Origin: Vibrio gelatinilyticus
GTDB lineage: Bacteria > Pseudomonadota > Gammaproteobacteria > Enterobacterales > Vibrionaceae
Assembly: GCF_022836845.1 (NCBI RefSeq)
Contig: NZ_JAJNNZ010000011.1
Coordinates: forward strand, 1 to 64,000
Reading direction: 5' to 3'
DNA: 64,000 nt
Shown: in pieces, positions 1-8,712 of the stretch
Numbering within the stretch: the first letter of the stretch is position 1
Layout: each line of letters opens with the position of its first letter
Made by a program: the position numbers and the translations under genes
Notes under the pieces: model-generated
The model's database searches: none
Seen by the model: only the letters and a program-made list of their open reading frames with translations
Told to the model about the DNA's origin: nothing

Positions 1-1
1 T

Positions 2-148
2 GAAACAGTAGAAGATGTATTTGCTACGCAAATCCTTCCTGAGCGTTTTGTGAAAGCAAAAGCTGAGATTGAAAAGAAAATGGCTAAGCCAGCAGCTAAA
101 AAAGCCACTAAGCGCGCCGTAGCTAAAACACCTAGCTACTCAAAATAA
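2..148 (+). CDS. C-terminal end of an unidentified protein (partial)
   Basis: An open frame enters from the left edge and ends at a TAA at 146-148, giving about 48 residues. The tail is rich in Lys and Ala, with an AKPAAKKATK-type stretch, which suggests a basic, disordered C-terminus. A strong terminator follows within 60 bases, which supports a real gene end. The family cannot be named from this fragment. Confidence 0.6.
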   Translation, partial: ETVEDVFATQILPERFVKAKAEIEKKMAKPAAKKATKRAVAKTPSYSK

Positions 149-200
149 TCAGGAAACTAAGCCATACGCTTAGGCTCTGATACGCATATTTTGTGAATAA

Positions 201-226
201 AAAGCTCCCTCTGGGAGCTTTTTTTT
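201..226 (+). terminator. Rho-independent terminator
   Basis: A perfect 9-bp stem (AAAGCTCCC / GGGAGCTTT) with a 3-nt loop runs into a T tract. It ends the partial gene at the left edge and insulates the ABC transporter operon downstream. Confidence 0.85.
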
Positions 227-315
227 GGTTATAAAAATACAGCGCCACAAATGGCGTTACTTTCCTTTCTAAAAAACTCACCTTGTAGCACAACAAAACC
301 CAGCTTGGTGCAAGC

Positions 316-330
316 GCACCATTATTGAGC
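316..330 (+). promoter_or_regulatory. NtrC-like binding site upstream of the ABC operon
   Basis: GCACCATTATTGAGC matches the inverted form of the enterobacterial NtrC consensus GCAC-N5-TGGTGC with one mismatch. It lies about 77 bp upstream of a sigma-54 type promoter, a usual enhancer position. The match was made by eye; binding is inferred. Confidence 0.45.
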
Positions 331-392
331 ATCTTATAACTACCTTTTACATGAGAATACCTCTAACCCCTCTCTTTTGGGGTTCTTAAACT

Positions 393-408
393 TGGTCAGC
401 TTATTGCA
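393..408 (+). promoter_or_regulatory. Sigma-54 (-24/-12) promoter
   Basis: TGGTCAGCTTATTGCA fits the RpoN pattern TGGCAC-N5-TTGCA, with the invariant GG and GC dinucleotides exactly 12 bases apart. Transcription would start around 419, shortly before the ATP-binding gene at 451. The same TGGTCA-N5-TTGCA form recurs upstream of the binding-protein gene (4308-4323), which strengthens both calls. Confidence 0.6.
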
Positions 409-450
409 TAGTCGTCTTAACCCTAAGCATCTGAAAGGATTCTGTGCGAC

Positions 451-1983
451 ATGAAACAACCACCACTAATAGAGCTCTGGAATGTGAGTAAGGCTTTCCC
501 TGGCGTCATTGCAAACGACAAAGTAGATCTGACGCTTCACGAAGGGGAAATCCTCGCCTTATTAGGCGAAAATGGTGCAGGTAAGTCGACTCTCGTTAAA
601 ATGATCTATGGCGTCAACCAACCAGACAGTGGAGCCATTCTTTGGAAAAACCGAGAGATCACCATTGCGTCCCCCAGCCAAGCCAGACACATGGGTATTG
701 GCATGGTGTTTCAGCACTTTTCAGTCTTTGAAACCTTAACGGTACAAGAGAATATCGAGCTGGCTCTCGATAAAGAGTTTCGCACCAAGATCGGCGATCT
801 GCGCAAGCACATCCTAGATATCAGCAAAAAGTATGATCTTCATGTACACCCCGAACGATACGTGCACAGCCTTAGCATTGGCGAACGTCAACGAGTCGAG
901 ATCGTTCGCTGCCTCATCCAGAACGTTAAGCTGTTGATATTAGACGAACCCACTTCAGTATTAACACCTATAGAAGTCAAAGGGTTATTTGGAGTCTTAA
1001 GAAGTCTAGTTAAAGAAGGTTGTAGCATTTTGTTTATCAGCCACAAGCTTAAAGAAGTGACGGAGTTGTGTGACCGAGCACTGATCCTTCGAGGTGGAAA
1101 AGTAAGCGGTGAATGCATTCCAGCCAATGAAACCGCCGAATCCATCGCCCGAATGATGGTTGGCAGTACAGCAGAGCTTTCTGAATCTTATCCAAAAAAA
1201 TCATCACAAAGCGTCACGCTTCAAACTCATCAACTGACTCTGCCCTCTTCTCATCCCTTTGGTTGTGGGTTAACCAATATCACTTTTGAGCTTAATGCCG
1301 GTGAAATTCTCGGCGTCGCTGGGGTGGCCGGTAATGGGCAAGAGGACCTTTTAGCCGCTCTCAGTGGTGAAGACACCAGAGCAAAAAGTGGCAGTATTAT
1401 GTTCGATGGTCATGACATTGGTCACCTTGACGCGGGCGAACGACGCCGACGAGGCATGGCTTACGTACCGGCTGAAAGGCTCGGACAGGGTGCAGTTCCT
1501 GAAATGACGTTAGTGGATAATACCCTGTTAACACACTCAGATACGCTAGCCAAAAGAGGCATTATCGACCATCGCAAGCTTGAGTCCCTAGCCGATGACA
1601 TCATATCCAATAACAACGTCAAGTGCCGTGACCGTAACGCTCAGGCCAAAAGTCTATCCGGTGGCAACCTGCAGAAATTCATTATAGGTCGAGAGGTTCA
1701 AAAGGCTTCTCGGGTATTGATTTGCGCCCATCCAACCTGGGGGGTTGATATTGGTGCCGCCAGTGCTATTCATCGACAAATCATAGCACTGCGAGATGCT
1801 GGCGCAGCGGTTATCGTAATTTCTGAAGATATCGATGAACTGTTTGTCATCTGTGACAAGTTGGCAGTGCTGTACGAAGGACAATTGTCTGCGACGGTTA
1901 ACACCGAACAAACCACCATCGAAGAAATAGGAAAATGGATCGCGGGCAGTTTCATTCAAAACAAGGAATGCGTCGATGCTTAA
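451..1983 (+). CDS. BMP-type ABC transporter, double ATP-binding subunit
   Basis: A 510-aa ATPase with two nucleotide-binding domains in one chain, as in RbsA and the YufO/NupO nucleoside importers. The first domain is complete: Walker A GENGAGKST (residues 39-47), signature LSIGERQ (about 141) and Walker B LLILDEPT (about 161). The second has a degenerate Walker A (GVAGNGQED, lacking GKS/T) but keeps the signature LSGGN, which is usual for this subfamily. It is a peripheral subunit at the cytoplasmic face that powers import through the two permeases encoded next. The frame overlaps the first permease by 8 nt, so they are translationally coupled. Together with the BMP protein at 4373 it is most likely a nucleoside/purine importer; the exact substrate is not visible. 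Confidence 0.93.
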   Translation: MKQPPLIELWNVSKAFPGVIANDKVDLTLHEGEILALLGENGAGKSTLVKMIYGVNQPDSGAILWKNREITIASPSQARHMGIGMVFQHFSVFETLTVQENIELALDKEFRTKIGDLRKHILDISKKYDLHVHPERYVHSLSIGERQRVEIVRCLIQNVKLLILDEPTSVLTPIEVKGLFGVLRSLVKEGCSILFISHKLKEVTELCDRALILRGGKVSGECIPANETAESIARMMVGSTAELSESYPKKSSQSVTLQTHQLTLPSSHPFGCGLTNITFELNAGEILGVAGVAGNGQEDLLAALSGEDTRAKSGSIMFDGHDIGHLDAGERRRRGMAYVPAERLGQGAVPEMTLVDNTLLTHSDTLAKRGIIDHRKLESLADDIISNNNVKCRDRNAQAKSLSGGNLQKFIIGREVQKASRVLICAHPTWGVDIGAASAIHRQIIALRDAGAAVIVISEDIDELFVICDKLAVLYEGQLSATVNTEQTTIEEIGKWIAGSFIQNKECVDA

Positions 1984-3136
1984 TATAGAACCAAGAATCG
2001 AAAACTCTAAAGCGATGGCGTGGATATCTCCATTTATCGCTATTTTTCTGACGATGTTGGCGTCTAGCATCATTTTCACGCTACTTGATGTGAGCCCTGT
2101 GAAAGCATTTGATGTCTTTATTATCCAACCAGTCAGCGATACCTACAACATTGGCGAATTATTGGTTAAAGCTACCCCCTTATTGCTGTGCGCGACGGGA
2201 CTCGCTATCTGCTATCGGGCCAATATTTGGAATATTGGCGCTGAAGGGCAATTACTTATCGGCGCGATTGCCACCAGCTATGTGGCGATACAAGCCACTG
2301 ACACTAGCGGCAATGGCCTGTTCTTTGTTGCATTGTTGGCTGGCATTGGCGCAGGAATGGCTTGGGCGGCCATTCCGACATTGCTTAACAGAGCCTTCCA
2401 CACCAACATCATATTAACCACTATCATGCTCAATTATATCGGCCTTTACACCTTATTGTGGGCAGTGCATGGGCCACTTGCTGACCCTCAGGGCTTTGGC
2501 TTTCCTGAATCTGTGATGTTCCCTGATAGTGTCTTATTACCGCTGCTTTTGGATCAAGGACGAGCATCCGTCAGCGTCATTGTCGCTGTTGCCATCGCCC
2601 TGCTATGTGGTTTCGTTTTATTCAAAACACTGCCTGGCTTTAAAGTCCGTGTTTATGGTGAAGACCAACATGCCGCTCGCTATGCTGGGTTTAGCGCTAA
2701 CAAAATCATTTGGGCCGTGATGTTATTTTCTGGTGCACTTGCTGGTTTTGCCGGAGCAGCCGAAGTCACAGGGCCTATAGGCCAACTTATTCCCTCTGTT
2801 TCTCCTGGCTACGGTTACGCTGCCATCATCGTCGCCTACCTTGGACGACTCAATCCCTTTGGGATCATTTTGTCTTCCTTTTTTATGGGCGCTCTTTATA
2901 TGGGGTGTGATCTAGCCCAAATCGAACTTGGGTTACCCACAGCCATCACTGGCCTTTTCCAAGGTTCACTATTGTTTTTCTTATTGGCATGCGACTTCTT
3001 GATCTTTTATCGCATCAGGTTGGTGTCTCCTAAGGCTATTTGGTCAAAAAAATCCCCCCCTTCAAAACCTTCAACAACGACGAACTCTGAAGGCACAACC
3101 GTTCATCCAGAATCGCAAAACCAAGGAGTGGTGTAA
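1976..3136 (+). CDS. BMP-type ABC transporter permease 1
   Basis: A 386-aa hydrophobic protein of the BPD_transp_2 family (YufP/NupP-like). It starts with a membrane segment at about residues 17-38 and continues with several further helices. It contains the family's cytoplasmic segment around KVRVYGEDQHAARYAG and the membrane segment LAGFAGAAEVTGPIG. The C-terminal 30 residues are polar and low complexity. The start overlaps the ATPase stop and the stop overlaps the next permease start (TAATG), so the three genes form one unit. It should pair with permease 2 to form the transmembrane channel. Confidence 0.92.
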   Translation: MLNIEPRIENSKAMAWISPFIAIFLTMLASSIIFTLLDVSPVKAFDVFIIQPVSDTYNIGELLVKATPLLLCATGLAICYRANIWNIGAEGQLLIGAIATSYVAIQATDTSGNGLFFVALLAGIGAGMAWAAIPTLLNRAFHTNIILTTIMLNYIGLYTLLWAVHGPLADPQGFGFPESVMFPDSVLLPLLLDQGRASVSVIVAVAIALLCGFVLFKTLPGFKVRVYGEDQHAARYAGFSANKIIWAVMLFSGALAGFAGAAEVTGPIGQLIPSVSPGYGYAAIIVAYLGRLNPFGIILSSFFMGALYMGCDLAQIELGLPTAITGLFQGSLLFFLLACDFLIFYRIRLVSPKAIWSKKSPPSKPSTTTNSEGTTVHPESQNQGVV

Positions 3137-4065
3137 TGGATATTATGCTGATTCAACAAATTCTCATTGCCACGTTAAAAACAGGCACCCCGCTCTTACT
3201 CATCGCACTTGGAGAGCTGATTAGCGAAAAATCAGGCGTTCTCAATTTGGGGCAAGAAGGGATGATGCTAATGGGCGCGATGGCTGGCTTTGCTGGCGCA
3301 TACTACACTGGCAATCTATTTTTTGGCGTTAGTCTGGCCATCCTATCGGGCATGATGATGGCCTTCATTTTTGGCTCTCTGTCCTTGATGTTAAATACCA
3401 ACCAAGTAGCAACGGGCCTTGCCCTTACCATATTTGGTACCGGGCTCAGTGCTTTTCTTGGCACCAGTTTGGTAGGAACCACTATCGACGGTTTCAAAGA
3501 ACTTCCAATCCCAGTTCTGAGTGATATTCCACTGCTTGGCCCATTGCTCTTTAATCAGGATATCTTTATTTATTTAAGTTTTGCTCTCGTGGGTGTGTGT
3601 TGGTGGGTGGTGAATAAAACGACTCTTGGCTTGACCTTGCGCGCTGTGGGGGAAAACCCACACTCAGCGAATGCCCTTGGAATCAACGTATTAAAAGTAC
3701 GATTACTGGCCACTCTGTTTGGCGGTGCGATGGCAGGACTAGCAGGATCGTATATGTCCCTTGTGTATACCCCAATGTGGATGGAAAACATGACCGCGGG
3801 GCGTGGTTGGATTGCCCTAGCGTTAGTCGTATTTGCCTCGTGGCGAATTGGTTATCTGATCTTAGGAGCCTACCTTTTCGGTTTCACTTCAATACTGCAT
3901 CTATTGATGCAAGGGTTTGGATTTGACATATCACCGAACTTACTGGCCATGACTCCCTACGTTGCAACAATTATTGTCATGGTATTGATCAGCTCAAATG
4001 CTCTGAAACAAAAATTGGCTACCCCAGCAAGTTTGGGCAAGCCATTTGACCCGAAATTACATTAG
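3136..4065 (+). CDS. BMP-type ABC transporter permease 2
   Basis: A 309-aa membrane protein of the same permease family (YufQ/NupQ-like). The typical opening ISEKSGVLNLGQEGMMLMGA lies near residues 29-48, and the conserved loop LTLRAVGENPHSANALGI is in the second half. Its ATG overlaps the stop codon of permease 1 by one base, so it is coupled. It ends the first transcription unit. The substrate-binding protein is separated by about 300 bp with its own sigma-54 promoter, which would allow the binding protein to be made in excess. Confidence 0.92.
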   Translation: MDIMLIQQILIATLKTGTPLLLIALGELISEKSGVLNLGQEGMMLMGAMAGFAGAYYTGNLFFGVSLAILSGMMMAFIFGSLSLMLNTNQVATGLALTIFGTGLSAFLGTSLVGTTIDGFKELPIPVLSDIPLLGPLLFNQDIFIYLSFALVGVCWWVVNKTTLGLTLRAVGENPHSANALGINVLKVRLLATLFGGAMAGLAGSYMSLVYTPMWMENMTAGRGWIALALVVFASWRIGYLILGAYLFGFTSILHLLMQGFGFDISPNLLAMTPYVATIIVMVLISSNALKQKLATPASLGKPFDPKLH

Positions 4066-4142
4066 AAAGCGTTATGAAAATGCCCCTCGCACAAAAGTTG
4101 TCGACGGGCAATCCAGAATCGAAAACATGGTCACGACAAAAT

Positions 4143-4157
4143 GCACAAATTTGGTGC
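4143..4157 (+). promoter_or_regulatory. NtrC-like binding site, perfect consensus
   Basis: GCACAAATTTGGTGC matches GCAC-N5-TGGTGC at every specified base. It lies about 165 bp upstream of the sigma-54 promoter of the binding-protein gene. A weaker half-match (GCAC, then TTGTCG) sits 54 bp further upstream at 4089-4103, so there may be two sites. Confidence 0.55.
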
Positions 4158-4307
4158 GAACATTATCAATAGGCTCACCATAATCAATCAGGTAAGCATT
4201 TTGAGTGGCGAGATGGTTCGAAAAACCGGCGGCCTCAGCACCTCACAGTACTGACGGCATAAGCTTTACACGACAAACACACAATCATTAACAAAAAGAC
4301 AACAACT

Positions 4308-4323
4308 TGGTCAATTTCTTGCA
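4308..4323 (+). promoter_or_regulatory. Sigma-54 (-24/-12) promoter
   Basis: TGGTCAATTTCTTGCA has the GG/GC spacing of RpoN promoters and shares TGGTCA-N5-TTGCA with the promoter at 393-408. The predicted start is near 4334, giving a leader of about 40 nt before the ATG at 4373. Confidence 0.6.
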
Positions 4324-4372
4324 GTAGCTGGCTGTACGTTTAAAAAGTCAAAATGGATAAATGGAGAATTTC

Positions 4373-5449
4373 ATGAAACTGAACAAATGGATGATGACTG
4401 CGGCATTGACGGCCGCCGCCACTTTTTCCGCTTCAACACTCGCAGAAGACCCACTAAAAGTCGGGTTTGTTTACGTGGGTCCAGTAGGCGATCATGGGTG
4501 GAGCTATGAGCACGACCAAGGTCGTCAAGAAATGCAACAGTACTTTGGAGACAAGGTCAAAACAACCTATGTTGAAAATGTTTCTGAAGGCGCTGATGCT
4601 GAGCGTATCATCACGCAACTGGCTAAATCTGGGCACGAAGTTATATTTACGACCTCATTTGGTTTTATGAATCCAACCATTAAAGCGGCGAAACGCTTCC
4701 CGAACGTCACCTTTGAACATGCAACCGGATATAAGCAAGCCAAGAACGTCTCAACCTATGGTTTGAGAACCTACGAAGGACGCTATGTGTCTGGTGTTGC
4801 TGCGGGTATGGCAACGAAAACCAATACCATCGGCTACATTGCCTCATTCCCCATCCCTGAAGTGATCCGCGACATCAACTCGGTCTATCTCGGTGCAAAA
4901 AGCGTTAATCCTGATATCAAAATCAAAATTGTTTGGGTGAATACCTGGTACGACCCAGGCAAAGAGTCAGATGCCGCGAATGCACTGATCGATCAAGGCG
5001 CCGATATCATAGTTCAACACACCGACAGCCCTGCGCCATTAATTGCCGCCGAAAAACGTGGTGTGATGGGCATTGGGCAAGCCTCTGATATGAGCCACTT
5101 TGCGCCCAAAGCGCACATGTTCTCGGTGCGTGATGTTTGGGCTCCGCACTATATCGAAACGGTCAAAGAGGTCATGAACGACAGCTGGAAACCCACTGAT
5201 TTCTGGGGTGGCTTCCAAGAAGATATCTTGCAAATCGTATCCATCAATCCAGATCTGCCAAAAGACATCCAAGCGGCGATTAAAACCACTCACGCAAAGA
5301 TTAAAGCAGGTGCATTCCACCCCTTCACCGGACCAATGGTTGATAATACTGGCAAAGAAGTCATCGCGGCAGGATACACCCTTAACGACAAAGAGCTGGC
5401 TGCTGTTAACTGGTACGTAGAAGGCATCGACGCCACGATTCCTAAATAA
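4373..5449 (+). CDS. BMP family substrate-binding protein of the ABC importer
   Basis: A periplasmic binding protein (Bmp/Med family, PnrA-like) of about 358 aa. The start at 4373 is preferred over 4361 because GGAG sits 6 nt upstream of it and the protein then opens with a clean signal peptide (basic n-region, hydrophobic core, cleavage near STLAED). The mature part begins KVGFVYVGPVGDHGWSYEHD, the standard BMP opening with the ligand-contacting region. Family members bind purine nucleosides or related compounds and deliver them to NupOPQ-like transporters. The separate sigma-54/NtrC control suggests the ligand serves as a nitrogen source; this is inference. Confidence 0.92.
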   Translation: MKLNKWMMTAALTAAATFSASTLAEDPLKVGFVYVGPVGDHGWSYEHDQGRQEMQQYFGDKVKTTYVENVSEGADAERIITQLAKSGHEVIFTTSFGFMNPTIKAAKRFPNVTFEHATGYKQAKNVSTYGLRTYEGRYVSGVAAGMATKTNTIGYIASFPIPEVIRDINSVYLGAKSVNPDIKIKIVWVNTWYDPGKESDAANALIDQGADIIVQHTDSPAPLIAAEKRGVMGIGQASDMSHFAPKAHMFSVRDVWAPHYIETVKEVMNDSWKPTDFWGGFQEDILQIVSINPDLPKDIQAAIKTTHAKIKAGAFHPFTGPMVDNTGKEVIAAGYTLNDKELAAVNWYVEGIDATIPK

Positions 5450-5480
5450 AAAATCACTTCTCGTAGCTTTACATACATAT

Positions 5481-5500
5481 AGCCCAATATTTATTGGGCT
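5481..5500 (+). terminator. Hairpin between binding-protein gene and oxygenase gene
   Basis: A perfect 9-bp inverted repeat (AGCCCAATA / TATTGGGCT) with a 2-nt spacer lies just after the BMP stop codon. It lacks a T tract, so it may be a weak terminator or a 3'-end stabiliser that lets reduced transcription through into the oxygenase gene. Confidence 0.5.
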
Positions 5501-5516
5501 TACTTAGGACAACTCT

Positions 5517-6500
5517 ATGAATGCAGCCTTACCTATTATTGATATCTCACCGTTGTCAGGCAACAACCCAGAACACCAGCAAGACGTGATCAACGCAATT
5601 GATCATGCTTGTCGTGACAAAGGCTTCTTCTACGTCACAGGTCATGGCATACCCGAAGAACAATTCGCCAAGGTCCAGGCTATCGCAAGTACTTTTTTTG
5701 CCTTGGAAGAACAAGAAAAGCAGCGCATCAATATTCAACAATCTGCTAACCATCGAGGTTGGGGACAAGTCAATGCTGAGAAACTCGACCCTGAGGGGCC
5801 GCAAGACTATAAAGAAACTTTTGATATGGCATTGGATCTGAGCCCTTACCATCCCCAGGTTACACGCTTTCCCGAGCTGTACGGACCAAACCAATACCCA
5901 AACCTTACTGGGTTTATACAGATCATGCAGCAACATTACGAGCTGACACTGCAAGTTGGCCTAAAGATACTCAGCGCTATGGCATTAGCATTAAAACAAC
6001 CTGAGGATTTTTTCACGCAGTATTTTACCTGCCCTATCAGTGTGCTTCGCCTCATTCATTACCCACCCCAACAACTGCAAAGTAACGGAGCTGGTGCCCA
6101 TACTGATTACGGATGCATCACATTATTGCATCAGGACAATACTGGAGGGCTGCAAGTTCAAGACATTAATGGCACATGGCTAGACGCGCCACCAGTGGCT
6201 AACAGTTTTGTTGTCAACATTGGTGATCTGATGCAGCGTTGGACCAACGATCACTACAAGTCGACACCACATCGAGTCATCAGTCCGACAGCAAATACCA
6301 CTCGTTTTTCGATGCCGTTTTTTGTCGAACCGGATTTTGATACCCCTGTTACCACGTTGGACTCGTGTTTGTCACCCGGCGAAGCGTCCCGCTATCCCAC
6401 CATCACGGCAGGAGACTGGATATTGTCGAGGTTCTCGGAGACTTATGAGTATCGACATGGCTCAGAAGACAAACACCACGAACAAACGCCAGCAACGTAA
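5517..6500 (+). CDS. Fe(II)/2-oxoglutarate-dependent dioxygenase, isopenicillin-N-synthase-like
   Basis: A 327-aa soluble enzyme with the DIOX_N plus 2OG-FeII_Oxy architecture. The N-terminal part carries IDISPL and the FFYVTGHGIP motif. The C-terminal jelly-roll has the iron ligands His-x-Asp (AHTDYG, about residue 195) and a distal His (PHRVIS, about 251), with the 2-oxoglutarate Arg at RFSMPFF (about 263). All required residues are present. It follows the BMP gene by 67 bp and may be read from the same nitrogen-regulated promoter, so it could hydroxylate or oxidise the imported compound. The substrate cannot be read from sequence; relatives include enzymes acting on nucleobases and on amino acids. 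Confidence 0.85.
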   Translation: MNAALPIIDISPLSGNNPEHQQDVINAIDHACRDKGFFYVTGHGIPEEQFAKVQAIASTFFALEEQEKQRINIQQSANHRGWGQVNAEKLDPEGPQDYKETFDMALDLSPYHPQVTRFPELYGPNQYPNLTGFIQIMQQHYELTLQVGLKILSAMALALKQPEDFFTQYFTCPISVLRLIHYPPQQLQSNGAGAHTDYGCITLLHQDNTGGLQVQDINGTWLDAPPVANSFVVNIGDLMQRWTNDHYKSTPHRVISPTANTTRFSMPFFVEPDFDTPVTTLDSCLSPGEASRYPTITAGDWILSRFSETYEYRHGSEDKHHEQTPAT

Positions 6501-6889
6501 CGCTACCGAGTGCCGACGGCTCATGCTCACGCTCACAAGGCAACAATAATCCGCATTTGCTGTAATTTTCTTGCTGCAAATGCGATTAACCTTGATAGAC
6601 AAATTCAGATGAAGTTCACAAACTTGAGTGAATGTTTAAATTGAAGCTAATGGACTCACCAAGAAAAATACATCTGCGTAACAAAAATAATGTAAAACCC
6701 ACTATTTATTCTAATCATTTTAATTGGTTACACTGACTTCCGTAATGGGCCATTGCAAGCATAAGCCCCGAGAATCAATAGCGAGGTGTTATTTGCTTTT
6801 TCAATTTGAACTCGCCACTTAGTTGTATATAGTGCGCGAAAAGCATAACCATAATAAACATAGTCACATAACGTCACTTAGGCTTTCAC
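6501..6889. other. Intergenic, 389 nt
   Basis: No convincing gene is seen. A 9-bp inverted repeat (CGCATTTGC / GCAAATGCG, 6552-6584, 15-nt loop) follows the oxygenase and may be its 3' hairpin, although no T tract is present. The rest is AT-rich and presumably holds the promoter for the small gene at 6890. Confidence 0.4.
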
Positions 6890-7105
6890 ATGAACCAAAC
6901 CACTTTCGACCTTCTTAAAAATACTACGCGTGGCAAGATAAAAAATATTGAACGGATCCCACCATGCAGCAAAGAGTCATTGCTTGACGCCATCGACAAC
7001 GTGACAGAATTAAATGACATCATCATTATCAATCACGCAATCAAAAAGATCATCGCACATGAATACGCTATGGCGTCTGAATCCTACGATGAAGCGAGGG
7101 GCTAG
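6890..7105 (+). CDS. Small hypothetical protein, 71 aa
   Basis: A short polar protein without signal peptide or membrane segment, predicted mostly helical. The composition (Ile, Asn, Lys and acidic residues) looks like a real small cytoplasmic protein rather than a shadow frame. No family is recognised and the Shine-Dalgarno sequence is poor. The roughly 280 nt downstream, up to the convergent SDR gene, hold no supported gene. Confidence 0.45.
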   Translation: MNQTTFDLLKNTTRGKIKNIERIPPCSKESLLDAIDNVTELNDIIIINHAIKKIIAHEYAMASESYDEARG

Positions 7106-7386
7106 TCACTAGCGACTAAATGTGACGAAAGGTGAAATTCAGTGAATACATCAAGGGGAACGGGTATTCACTGTGGCGAGTTCCCATCGCTAAGCCAGGC
7201 TCATTGACGGCGAGCTACCTTAACAATATAGAGAATAGTTCACAATTTTCGCCTTCGCCTGCGTCACGCCAACCTCAGAGCGGCGAAACTCTACGGATTC
7301 GATTTAGTAGAGCCGACCTACGTCGTGATGATTTTTCGCAACGCTCTAGGCTTGTCGCTACGCTCTGAGCTTGTGGAAAAAAACCT

Positions 7387-8136
7387 CTATCCCAGCAGTT
7401 GCTGCGCCATTTTATTGGACACGCCCGCAACCCAGCCTCCGTCAATGCGAATGTCGCTCCCCGTTATGTACTGACTGGCATCACTTGCTAGAAAGTGATA
7501 CGTCCCCAACAAGTCAGACACCTTTGCAGGTTTGCCCGCACAAGTCAGCGCCCGACATAAGGTTGCCTCAGGGCCATCTTCAGGTTCCATACTGGTTAAT
7601 ACCGTACCTGGCGACACAGAATTGACGCGAATACCACGCTCGGCCCATTGCATCGCCACATTTTTAGTAAGCTGGATAACCGCCGCTTTACTCACACTGT
7701 AACTGGTGTAGTCTTCCACCGTGAGATGAGCGGCCAGCGAAGCGGTATTAATAACAGAAGCACCCGCCGACAGCATTGAAGAAGCCGCCTTTAAGCAGCG
7801 AGTAATCCCCAAGAGGTTGGTGTTGAGGTTATTTACGATCTCAGCTGTAGCCAGCTGATCAACTGGGGCTTCCTGACCCGATATTCCAGCATTGTTGATC
7901 AAGACATCGATAGGTTGTCCCGCTTTCGACAGGTCATTAAAGGCGCTTTCAACCGACTCGTCACAAGACACATCCAGCGTGACAAAACGTATAGGCATAG
8001 CTTGCAGCTGTGCGCTGTACGTTCGCGCTGCCGCAGTCACGATAGCCCCTTCACGAACAAAATGCTGCACCAGACCCAGCCCAATACCCTGGCTCGCCCC
8101 AATCACCATGATGTGTTTCCCTGCTAACTTGAACAT
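7387..8136 (-). CDS. Short-chain dehydrogenase/reductase (SDR)
   Basis: A 249-aa classical SDR. The N-terminal Rossmann motif is GASQGIG (residues 13-19), the structural motif is NNAG (about 87-90), and the catalytic Ser and Tyr-x-x-x-Lys (YSVSK) lie in the middle. The C-terminus ends with the common GSDIRIDGGW motif. It would be an NAD(P)H-dependent oxidoreductase of unknown substrate. It is monocistronic on the minus strand with no obvious functional partner nearby. Confidence 0.88.
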   Translation of the reverse strand: MFKLAGKHIMVIGASQGIGLGLVQHFVREGAIVTAAARTYSAQLQAMPIRFVTLDVSCDESVESAFNDLSKAGQPIDVLINNAGISGQEAPVDQLATAEIVNNLNTNLLGITRCLKAASSMLSAGASVINTASLAAHLTVEDYTSYSVSKAAVIQLTKNVAMQWAERGIRVNSVSPGTVLTSMEPEDGPEATLCRALTCAGKPAKVSDLLGTYHFLASDASQYITGSDIRIDGGWVAGVSNKMAQQLLG

Positions 8137-8336
8137 ATACTGACCCCTTCACGATAGATATCCCATAGTGAATAACATCCACTCGAAGTCCTATACCCCA
8201 AAAACGTAACACAGAAATAACTAAGAGAGACTGAAACTACCGATAGGATCTAAAGCGAAGGGATACCACCACCCATCATCAACAATAAGTAGCGCAATAA
8301 ACAGAGGAATAGGCCTGGTTCCAATGGTGCTGTCAC

Positions 8337-8612
8337 CTACCAGTGGATATCAAGATCTTGCTGATTCAACAATTCAATTTCATACCAATCGTCGATTAAC
8401 TCTTTGGCAAAGTCAGACGAGATAGGCTTTTCGAGCGTGGCGTCTTTGTGATCTTTCAGCGCGATACTGTAGATGGTTGCGCCTTTATGTGTTTTTATTG
8501 CGTAGTATTCTTTTAGGCACTGATCTTTATCTTTATTCGGCCCCCACGCCATAACAGACTTTGAGCCATTAATATCGATGCAAACTGCTAACGAACAACA
8601 TTCCATCATAAT
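8337..8612 (-). CDS. Hypothetical protein, about 91 aa
   Basis: A small soluble protein. The start at 8612 is chosen because GAGG lies 5 nt upstream (AGAGGTGATT then ATG). It opens MMECCSLAVCIDINGSKSV, a Cys-rich beginning, and ends with an acidic, Trp-containing tail. No signal peptide, membrane segment or known domain is recognised. Triplicated CTAGCAA units (8668-8687) lie just upstream of the gene. Confidence 0.5.
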   Translation of the reverse strand: MMMECCSLAVCIDINGSKSVMAWGPNKDKDQCLKEYYAIKTHKGATIYSIALKDHKDATLEKPISSDFAKELIDDWYEIELLNQQDLDIHW

Positions 8613-8712
8613 CACCTCTGCGTTGTGCACGTACCCCAAAGTGTAGGCCAACATTGAGGGCTGCTCTAGCAACTAGCAACTAGCAACCCTCATTGATTAC
8701 TGATAATCCGAG

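Noticed and set aside
7132..7368. 78-codon plus-strand open frame
   Set aside because: It starts at a GTG without a convincing site, is Ser/Arg-rich with no family resemblance, and lies between two better supported genes.
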